Source of the DNA: Scedosporium boydii
Taxonomy: Eukaryota; Ascomycota; Sordariomycetes; Microascales; Microascaceae
Direction of reading: 5' to 3'
NCBI GenBank assembly: GCA_002221725.1
Contig: NJFT01000041.1
Span: forward strand, 124,001 to 188,000
Length of the DNA: 64,000 bases
In this document: in pieces, positions 35,049-43,899 of the stretch
How positions within the stretch are numbered: the first letter of the stretch is position 1
How the letters are laid out: every line of letters starts with the position of its first letter
Notes under the pieces: generated by a model
What the model was told of the DNA's origin: nothing
The model's input: only the letters and a program-made list of their open reading frames with translations
The model's database searches: none
Made by a program: the position numbers and the translations under genes

Positions 35049-36134
35049 GGAGAGTCGAGTAAGTCGGGAGGGGAGGAGAGGCCGAGGAAGTAAGGGAAAG
35101 GGAAGGGGATGGAGGCAGCAGCTGAGGCTTCACCACAATCCTACAATGATATCAAGACCGATGCAAACTAGAAAAATAGATAGGGATGGAGGGGGGACAA
35201 TCATGTATCCAGAATCCAGAAGAGAGGGAGAGTTCACTACTGTCTCATCATCAATTGATCAGATGCGTCGGACCTCCAAAACCCCTCCTCTCTAGAGACG
35301 CTACCCACATTTCCCCGCTTAAGCAAATATTTCCATGTTCTTATTTGACCAGCACGTTCAGAGACCCTGATCAACCGACCGATGTCAACCGATCTCCGAC
35401 TCCAATCGATTGATAAATTAAGAAATCCCCAACCAGAAGCTCCAAATCTACTTGACCTGACTGGCCTAGTCTAATTCTTCATTGTCCACTCTTCGACGTT
35501 GGGGGATGGATCCCCTCGGCTCAGGCTCAGGTCCCGCCCTCGGAGCTCGGTATGGCAGCACTGGGGGGAAAATAGAGGGAGTTGAGACCTTGTCTGCGCT
35601 AGTGCCCTGAAGCCTGAAGCCCTATGGCCAGGCCCATGGAGGGGCACGACATTGGATATTCCCCGTCGGTGGTTGGTAGGATTCAATGCTCCTGTTCCAG
35701 TGAGTGCCCTGGCAATTTTTCAATTCCACCAACTTCCAAGTGCGGTCGTGTACGAAGTACTTCGTACACAGGGACGAAGTAACCTAATCTTAAGTCCTGC
35801 AAGTTGTAACCCATTGATCAAAGATCTGCCCTGCCACCCAACTCGTGCAACATACCATCTTGGCGTCGCGATCTTTGCGGCGCATGGCTGCTTGGCGCCA
35901 CGTGAACAGCAGACGTTAAATTAAAATCCTACGTATGTTGATCATAAATCGTATATGCGCCGCCCCTTACAAAAGGGCCTCATTCCTTCGCGGAACACGA
36001 AACATGGCCACTTTAGACATGACCATTTTATATATAGATATATTAAAGTGACCGTGTTCAATGAGTCCCCTCAGAAATAGCTCCCCATCCGCGTCCGTCG
36101 TTCCCAGCCTTTTACCTCCTCAAGTGGCACAACG
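35049..36134. other. Divergent promoter region, biotin synthase / Ecm33-like gene
   Basis: About 1.1 kb between divergent genes. It contains a perfect 22-bp palindrome at 35748-35769. Nothing coding is supportable. A further AACGAAGTA-like half motif follows near 35774. Confidence 0.45.
35748..35769. repeat. Perfect 22-bp palindrome (doubled GTACGAAGTAC motif)
   Basis: The sequence reads identically on both strands over 22 bases. It consists of GTACGAAGTAC overlapping its own reverse complement, flanked by GTG/CAC. It lies in the divergent intergenic region between the biotin synthase and Ecm33-like genes. Single copies of the same motif occur at 11723-11733 and 62715-62725. Confidence 0.85.
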
Positions 36135-37625
36135 ATGAAAATAGCTATGGTGGTGCCGGGCAGGAACACTTGGCGAGTGTTCGCGCGAATACTGTCCTGT
36201 GCGTATCTCATACAAACAGCATGGCTCGCGACAGCCGCTAATGAATGCCCCAGCGACAACCCACTTACTATACGAAACCAGGCCGACGCCGACAAACTCT
36301 CTCAATGCGGTTACTTCCTAGGCGATGTCTACGTAACGGACGATGCGCAGGGAGATATAGTCTTGGGGGGTATCAAAAGCATCGGAGGCAGCCTTTTTGT
36401 GAACAGCACGCAGAATCCGTCCACCGGGGGTCTCAAGTCCGTCTCCGCGCCCGATATCCGCACCCTCGAGGGCAGCCTACAAATTGGTCCCCATTCCACA
36501 CTGCAGCGCGTCGACCTTCCGCAGCTGAATCAGATCCTGGGTTCATTCTTCGTCGGCACTGTGCCTGAGCTCAGAGAGCTAAACACTCCGGCTCTGGCTG
36601 TGTTTAGAGGCTCCTTCTATCTGACCGACGCGCCGAAGCTAGAAACTTTTACGATGGAGGCGAACACCACCTACCGCAACGAGTTGGAGTACGCAGGCGA
36701 AGTCCGAATAGACAACGTCGGGGTGCACAATCTGACCAATGTGTTCAAGGGATTCTCCGCGTTCAACGTTTGGCTGGCAAACCTCCCTAATCTCAACGAT
36801 CTTACAATGTATCTCGGTGACGTTAGGCACTTTGACGTCGCTGGAAACGGGAGGCTGAACCTGACGATCCGGAGCTTGTGCTACGAGAACCCAGCCGTGT
36901 ACATTAGTATCGCCGGCGTTTCCGCATTGGACAATCGCTGTGCGCGATTTCAAGCGACAAAGTTCTTCTTCGAGAACAATACGGCCGAGGTGCTACCGTT
37001 CTGGATCGGGGGCCTTCAACAGCTAAGAATTCAAAACAACCCTAACCTCAGATTGGCGATACCGGGCTCGTCGCCAGTCAAAGACGACTGGTCGCTCAGT
37101 GAGGTAATCATCACCGACAACCCGAAACTCAGGCTCGCACAAGGCCTGGGAGTTGACGATCCCTTGGTGCGTAATTGTGATGATTACTACAGGGGCAAAA
37201 GTTCTTCTGGATATGACTCGAGAGAAACGTGGGCCTTCGACTGGGAGTTTCTAGAACACTTGGAGATCCATGCCGATATCGAGCCCAAGTTCTTGTAAGT
37301 TTCGCCGTCAAGCTAGAACACCTCGATAGTTCTGTTCCCCATGCTAATCGTGTGACCCCCTAGCGTCCGTCTTACCGATGATGGGTTTAATAGTAAAACC
37401 AGTGTCGCTGCGGACGTGTCAATCGCGTCGACAGATCCTGGGTTCAGTTGCGACTCGTTCAATTCGCTGCGCTCCAAGACGGGATTCCTCCGCGGCCAGG
37501 ATTATTCATGCCAAAACGAGACTGTTCCGTTCGGTCGACCGGACGATTCGTTCGCATCATCAACAACTCCGTGGACCATGTGGGCCGTCGTTACACTTGC
37601 CTGGACAGTAGCGATGTGTCTTTGA
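36135..37625 (+). CDS. Ecm33/Sps2-like GPI-anchored cell-wall protein
   Basis: Exons 36135-37294 and 37364-37625 give 473 residues. A signal-anchor-like N-terminus (residues ~15-35) precedes the mature sequence beginning near ANECPSDNPLTIRNQADADKLSQC. The central part has the receptor-L-domain/leucine-rich pattern of the Ecm33 family: repeated beta-strand units such as LGGIKSIGGSLFV, LEGSLQIG, LNQILGSFFVG and VFRGSFYLTDAPKLETF. N-glycosylation sequons are frequent (NST, NTT, NLT, NNT). The C-terminus has a small-residue SSTT stretch followed by about 18 hydrophobic residues, consistent with a GPI signal. It probably acts in wall integrity. It is divergent enough that orthology to yeast ECM33 itself is not claimed. 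Confidence 0.82.
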
Positions 37626-39024
37626 GGTGGCCGACGGGGAATGAGGGGGCGCCCAGGGACGATAAAGCGCTTCGGTAGATGGAACTTACCTCTTTCTAAG
37701 GTAATAGAGTTCGGTGAAGTGACTGGGCTAGGGCCACAGAGGCCGATTCTTGCGCCCTGGGGAGGAACGCACGGGAGACGTAGAATTGGTCCCTGAGAGG
37801 CGTAGTGAAGGGTTAGGAAGGACGTTGCTCATGTTCAAATTCCTTGATCGCGGAGTCTCCACTACATCAGCCGCACATGAGATCTTCTGTAATGTACTCA
37901 CAGCATAGCCAGTCTTCGATATCATTGATGTATAATAGCATAGCGAGATGATCAGTTTCTTTTTTGTATATTTGAAAAGACAGAAATAGAGAAGCCGATG
38001 GTTCCCCGCCTCGTAGTTAAGATAATTCTTTTGCCCGTCTGCCCGAAACCCAGATCCCCCCTTTGTTACCCCGTCATTCTGGGCTGAATCGAGTACCAGG
38101 ATCCCTCTTCTGGTTAGCGTTATCCCATATCGGCTTCGGAAAGACCTACGCGTTGAGGAAATAGCATAGCGAGGCCGGACTAGTAAAGGATATTTGGCTA
38201 CCTGGGTTCGGCCAGAAGGACGGGGGGGAGTGATGGATCTACACTGCAACAATTCAACATTGAAGGAACTACAAGACCTAAGTTGGGTCCCTATCCATGC
38301 CTTGCATTTTCGGTAAATCTTGAAATAATACAAGTAATACATCTAGTGGGCTGCAGAGGCTTGGAGAGGACTGATGATCATATACAAGAGGCGAGGCGAC
38401 AGACAACGCGGCAAGATCCAGTGATGGCTTCTCACTCATCCATCCCATCTCCAGGCCCTTTCGGCCTTAAGCGGTTACTGAGACACATGTGCGTACACGT
38501 ATAGGAATGCTTCGGTGAGTTTCGTCTTTGGAATCATCCATTCATTGCATGGTTTTCACTTGAGAAGGCTATATACATATACAGCCACCCAAAAACTAAA
38601 ATGCCTGCCTCGTCTTGCCGATTTTGCCGAAGCCAGGTTCCAGGCTGGAAGGTTCTATGACAACATTGAAAACATAGCATCATTACTCTTCCCGCCTTCG
38701 AGACCTGGTTTTACGCGCAAAAAAAGACCAATAAAATGACCGCGAGGAAGACAGCCTGTTGACGCCCGACCATGATCTACCATTTTGCCACTCAAAAACG
38801 TGCTACGACAACCAACTTCCGCCAACCCCCTCTCTCTCCCCATCTCCGCTCCAGCCCCTTTTCCCTCTCGAAGTTGCTTGCTCCTAAAAATTTTCCCCTT
38901 TTTGACCATCCGAAGTCTGTTTCAACCTGAAGAAGCCCTTTGTGATATAATTCCCAACACCCCAGAGCTAACCCTCACAACCGAGAGAGAAGAGAGAAGA
39001 AAGAACAGGTAGGTAAGGAGGCTC
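37626..39024. other. Convergent intergenic region, Ecm33-like / RACK1
   Basis: About 1.4 kb. A 204-codon minus-strand open frame (38342-37728) is present, but it has no domain and its composition is unlike the neighbouring genes, so I treat it as fortuitous. Nothing else is recognised. Confidence 0.4.
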
Positions 39025-40597
39025 TTACGCCCTGGACATGACACCCCAAGCGCGGATGATGTTGTCCGTGTAACCGGCGAAGAGGGTCTGGCCATCGGCG
39101 CTCCACGCAAGGCTGACACACTCAGGCTCACGGCTCTTCTTGCCAACGGCGGTGAACTCGGGCTTGAGCTCATCGACCTTGCTCTTCTTCTCGAGGTCGA
39201 AGATGATGATGCTGCTGGCAGTGGCAGCGCAGAGCCAGTAGCGGTTGGGGGAGAAGACGAGAGCGTGGATCTCATCGTTGGCGTTGAGGGAGTAGAGGTG
39301 CTTGGACTCGTTAAGATCCCAAAGCATGGTAGTGCCGTCCTTGCCGCCGGAGGCGCAGAGGGAGCCATCGGGGGAGATGGTGACCGTGTTGATGTAGCCG
39401 GTGTGGCCAATATGGTCGGTCTGGAGCTTGCAGGTGGAGAGCTCCCAAACCTATGGAGTAGAGGAAAGAAGCGGATTAGCATGCTGCGAGATGGCTTTAC
39501 AAAAATAGCCCGGTCTTTCCACTTCTCGCTTGACATATGTGTGAAACGGTAAAAAAAAATCAGGATATGGTGATATTGGTCTCATTACCACAAGCTCGTA
39601 AGCCAGGGTTCTGAAGTAGCAAATACTTGAAAACATCATGTACACACACATAGTCTACGGGAGAGCGAGAAGTTTGGAAAGAAGACTGGGAGAAAGCATT
39701 TCTACATACCTTGACGAGCTTGTCCCAGCCGGAGGAGACAATCACGGGGTTCTGGGGGTTGGGGCTGAATCGGACGCAAGAGACCCAGTCGGTGTGGCCC
39801 TTGTCGGTGATGGTGTACTTGCAGTCACCGAGGGTGTTCCAGAGCTTGATGGTGCGGTCGCGCGCACCAGAGACGATCTGGCGGTTGTCGGCGGAGAAAG
39901 AGACGGAGAGGACGTCGCTGGTGTGGCCGACAAACCGGCGGGTGGTGGTGCCGGTGGCAAGCTCCCAGAGGCGGAGGGTCTTGTCCCACGAGGCGGAGAG
40001 GGCGTAAGCACCATCGGAAGAGATGACCTAATAAAAAATTCGTCAGTGTCCCGGTTTCTTACGTTGAAAAGCAGGTTGCTGGCCTGCCTTAGCTGGCTTA
40101 GAGGCTCAGAGGTTGCACGTACACAGTCAGAGACGATGTGGGAGTGACCGTGGAGGCTTCGCTTGGGGTATCCGTATTGGGTCTCGTCGCGGGTGAGGTT
40201 CCAGATGATGAGAGTCTTGTCACGGCTGCCCGAGAGGAGCATGTTGGGGCTATAATCCAACCAAAATTAGCACACTTGCACTGTTTCGAGCCAGGAGATG
40301 GTCAAGCCGGCTCCATCTAGGCGTCGCTGGGGTAGGACAGCAAAAATCGATAGACGGGCCTATCCACAAGGCGAGGGACGACGGGGCGATTCGATAACAT
40401 ACTTCTCGATGGAGGTGGCCAGCGAGGTGACCCAGCCGTTCTGAAAAGCAGTCAGTAGGCATGTCCATTGGAAAATTTGATCCGACGACGAGCCCCCATC
40501 CTCAGAGTCGAGCGGGACAACGACGATGGCAACGAGAGCGCAAATGTAGACTTACGTGGCCCTCAAGGGTGCCCTTGAGAATCAATTGCTCAGCCAT
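39025..40597 (-). CDS. cpc-2: RACK1 / CPC-2 / Asc1, ribosome-associated G-beta-like WD protein
   Basis: Seven-bladed WD40 protein of the 40S subunit head. It is a signalling scaffold and, in fungi, is needed for cross-pathway (general amino acid) control. Exons are 40597-40556, 40440-40403, 40249-40123, 40027-39710 and 39450-39025, giving 316 residues, the family length. It opens [22 protein letters not shown]. Repeated GH...WD units include [51 protein letters not shown] and [13 protein letters not shown]. Introns are 115, 153, 95 and 259 nt. The long last intron (39709-39451) carries the U24-like snoRNA described separately, an arrangement known from yeast ASC1. Confidence 0.97.
39556..39645 (-). 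ncRNA. snR24: Intronic C/D-box snoRNA, U24 (snR24) homologue
   Basis: Lies in the last intron of the RACK1 gene, on the same strand. Reading the minus strand, box C is ATGATGT (39639-39633). It is followed by ATTTGCTACTT (39624-39614) and a D'-like CAGA (39613-39610), then a C'-like AATGAGA (39586-39580), then CCAATATCACCATATC and box D CTGA (39563-39560). The ATTTGCTACTTCAGA and AATGAGAC...ATCACC blocks match yeast U24 as I remember it, and yeast U24 also lives in the ASC1 intron. U24 guides 2'-O-methylation in 25S rRNA. A terminal stem is not obvious, so the ends are approximate. Confidence 0.8.
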
Positions 40598-41395
40598 GAT
40601 GATTATGAGTTGGAAGGAATGGCAGAGGGCAGATGTGGTGGTGGATCGCGATCGAGGGCTTGTGTGTCGTGGTGATGTTCACCTGTGGGATTAGATATTT
40701 GTTAGGGGTCGGTCGGGCAAGGGAGAGAGGTAGGGAGAGGGTTGGTGGGGGGGAAAATACAGCAGAAAAGAGATCCAATTCGCTGCCCCAGCGTTTCCTG
40801 TTCGTGGGTACACACACGCTCTTCTTGACTCGGGTCTGTCTGTGGCCACAAAGGGTCGTTTTGGGAAATTTGCGATTTCTGCTCAACCGACGTTTCTGTG
40901 TGCATGAAAATTAGGGCCACACCAAAATTTTTGGGTGGGCGGCAAGAGAAAAGTGATCAATGTGGGGCAATGGAGATGTGGAAGTGGGTGAGGCGAAATC
41001 AAGTGTCGGCAGGTGCCGGGCATTTCCAGATCTCGACTGGGAGAGGGCACTAGGTGAGAGAGGATCACAGCTCGGGTCACAGTGGGCAGAATACGATTAA
41101 AGGTTCAAGGGGAAATGGCCTTGTATTATGGCATTGAATTACTTTGGTAGGGTATCTAAAAGCATTAACGCATTGCTGTACATTGAACCGGTGGGTCTTC
41201 AGAACCCCCAAATGCATCCCTTCTGTCTCATGTCTTCGTCCAGTCAGTAGAGTGCTTGCACGTACGACGCCTGCATCCTAGCTGCAGCACTAATACTCCG
41301 CATTCTGTTTCATCCCAGTATCTCAAGGCGCCCCCAGTCGGATACTCGACGTCGCTCCCTGCGACATTATCTCAACACAATGTCCGCTGTTAGGT
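40598..41395. other. Intergenic region, RACK1 promoter and TAF8 3' end
   Basis: About 800 bp between tandem minus-strand genes. It holds the RACK1 promoter, with a purine-rich plus strand (pyrimidine-rich on the coding side) near 40705-40760. No gene is seen. Confidence 0.45.
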
Positions 41396-42423
41396 TCATG
41401 TCGACCGAGCCGCCGGCCTTCGCGTTGAACGAACCCCCTCTCGGCGGTGAGATTCAGTTGCCGAGTTGACAATCATGCTTGAGTTTGCAATTTGATCCCC
41501 CAACGGTTTCTCTGGCACGCCGTCTTTCAGTGCCGAAAGCCCATCCCGCGACTTCATCATCCTCTCCATAGCATGCTCCCAAAGCTTGTATCGCTCGCGA
41601 CTGGCGGGGTACCGTTGTGTCTGTGACCGTACCTCCTTCTGCTGACGTACTTTCGACGCGCGTAACAGCCCTCTAAGGGCGTCCTCTCCTTGTTTTGCCG
41701 CCTTTGATACCTCTTCACGCATTAGATTTGGATCCTTCTTGTCGCGAGCCTCCTCACGAGGTGTCGAGACGAAGGTATGTCGACTGGGGAATTCGGGGAA
41801 CTGCGAGGGTATGTATTCTTTGGATTCCTTCTCAGGTTTTCCGCTGAGCTCTTCGGAAAGAGTAGGTAGTGGTCGTAGATACGAGCCGCGGGGAACGCTA
41901 ATATTCTTGGTCTTGGGGACAAGAAGGTTCTTCGGGATTGGGTGCCTTGCATGAGGTTTCAAGGAATCAATGGGGAGGTTGAATGTTCGTAGAACCGTTT
42001 CAAAGTCCGTCGGATTGGGTTGCTCTCTGCGGGCAGAAAGGGCCTGGTGCTTAAGGGCCTCGATTAGGGATTGCAGATCTGAATGGTCGGAAACGGGGCC
42101 TGGTTAGCTACATGGAGACGTCGTCGGGATGAATGAAACATACACTCCTCAACAGCAAGCGCGAAGCTCTCCATTGCCACGCTGTCCGCACTGTCGAAAC
42201 CGACGTAGTCTAGCGCGACAGCGATTGACCTTTTTAAGCCAGTGTGGGCGAGATCGACTGGTCGAGGATGTGTTACGATGACGGCAGTGGGAGTGAGAGA
42301 TCGGGGTCCGTCGCTATTGCTAGAGGTCGCGGGCGCGGGTTCAGAATCGAAGTTAATCTTGGGATCCATTTCCATCTCCACGTCGCCATCGGGAGATGTC
42401 CTTATTCCGTTGTTGCTGGACAT
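41396..42423 (-). CDS. TAF8: Transcription initiation factor TFIID subunit TAF8
   Basis: Two exons, 42423-42144 and 42078-41396, give 320 residues. After an acidic, disordered N-terminus, residues ~55-130 fit a histone fold of the bromodomain-associated type (LKRSIAVALDYVGFDSADSVAMESFALAVEEYLQSL, broken here only for naming its helices). A basic linker follows, and then the TAF8 C-terminal motif around FPEFPSRHTFVSTP, which resembles the PELPSKHTY block of the family. A helical Lys/Arg-rich region completes the protein. TAF8 pairs with TAF10 in TFIID. The start is the first ATG in frame, and intron phase is consistent. Confidence 0.82.
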
Positions 42424-43899
42424 CGTGGAGGTGGGATGGGGAGTGAAGGTGAGGAAGTTAGGAAGGGCGCTGGGGTTGGATTCCGGGAGATGTCAAGGTC
42501 GGGCGCGATTTAGCTGGAGGGTAGAGTCGCGTGGAGTATCATTCGGTCGGTAGAAATGGGGGTAGTGATTATAAGGCTCTAGGAACTGGGGACTACAGGT
42601 CTGTTTCCGGACGAGGTCGAGGCTGTATGATGTGTTGTTGATGGAGTTGTCGTTCCAATTGTCCTGTGATGTCTGTGATGTTGGCTGGGATTCAGACAAT
42701 TCTGCCAGCTCAGGTCGAATCCGTTGGACGGCTGGCAGCAGCTGTCGGTAATTTGCTTCATACGAAGTAGTGCCTCGTATTTGTCTTGTCCTTTCCTTCC
42801 TTGATCTCGTGTGTTAATCAGTCGATTGTTTACTGAATTAAAATCAAAATATTGTATTCGACTTTATAATTATCCTCAAAAGGAATTTGAAAACATCTTC
42901 TAGCATCTCTATTTCTCCAGACTACCTCTGGGCAGCTATTCGTGAGAAGGTCAAAAGCACACTCGGACTTCATCTGAAAGGGCGTCGTCGGTATGCCCAC
43001 GGCGCACAGCGCACAGCGCCGACTAGGGTGAGTGCTGTATGCATCATGCACACTCCTACATTTTGTGATTAAAATGGTCATGTTTTGGGGTCGGAGCGGG
43101 ATGTGAGATGTGATTTTGGCGGTGCAGAAGAAAAAAAGAGGAAAAAAGAGCAAAAAAGAGGAAAAAAAAACCAAATGCAGAACTTTGGAGATGGAAATAG
43201 AAGCAGTTGCTCTCTTTCCTTGGACATTCCTACTTCGTATATCTCCACTCCGCCTTTTCATTTGCTCTCTCTCTCTCCGAGTTGTACCGCTCTCTGCAGC
43301 GCAGACCCGTTGCCTTCAAAGGCTTTTACCGCTCCGCTCAGGAAACGTCCCAATTTTTGACTGCTTCCCATCACATCATCACTTCTATATATTATCGTCC
43401 GATCTTGAAAAATAACGAGTTAACGACTTATTGGTATTGTAGGGACGAGTAGTGAAAGTGAGGAGTCATATCTGAGAATCCTTGGGCTCCTCCAAATCCC
43501 CTTGTCGATATTGACGACCGCCGATTTTGCGGGGCCGGGGGGTTGAGACGAAGCCCAGGCTGGTGCTCTTCACCTCTCTCAGCAGACCTTCGATATTCAA
43601 GTTCCTATCACCCTCGGTGTTGTACGAACGTCACCGCCATAGGCAGTGGCTCGGATCTCAGGTCGGAAGGCAACACTTTGACTAGATTTTGTTCAATATA
43701 CAACGTCTTCAAGCTTCGTCCTCTTACATGCATATTTTACTATTAGGTAGGAAAGCTCTAGTAGCTTTTGGAATAAATCGAGGATGAAAAACCTATTCTA
43801 ACACCGAACAGATATTTCAACATCATCTTCGAAGAGCGTTGAGGAAGCCCCGAATCTTTCGTTCTTCTCTACCCAAGAGGATAACCTTTCTTGCTCAAG
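42424..43899. other. Divergent promoter region, TAF8 / isochorismatase-AlkB fusion
   Basis: About 1.5 kb between divergent genes. Two copies of the short TACGAAGTA/TACTTCGTA motif occur, at 42761-42769 and 43231-43239. A purine-rich A/G run lies at about 43128-43170. No gene is supported. Confidence 0.45.

Noticed and set aside
37829..37839. GTTCAAATTCC, resembling a tRNA B box
   Set aside because: No A box or cloverleaf could be fitted around it.
37728..38342. 204-codon minus-strand open frame
   Set aside because: It has no recognisable domain, an unusual composition and no splice or leader signals, and it lies in a convergent intergenic region. It is most likely fortuitous.
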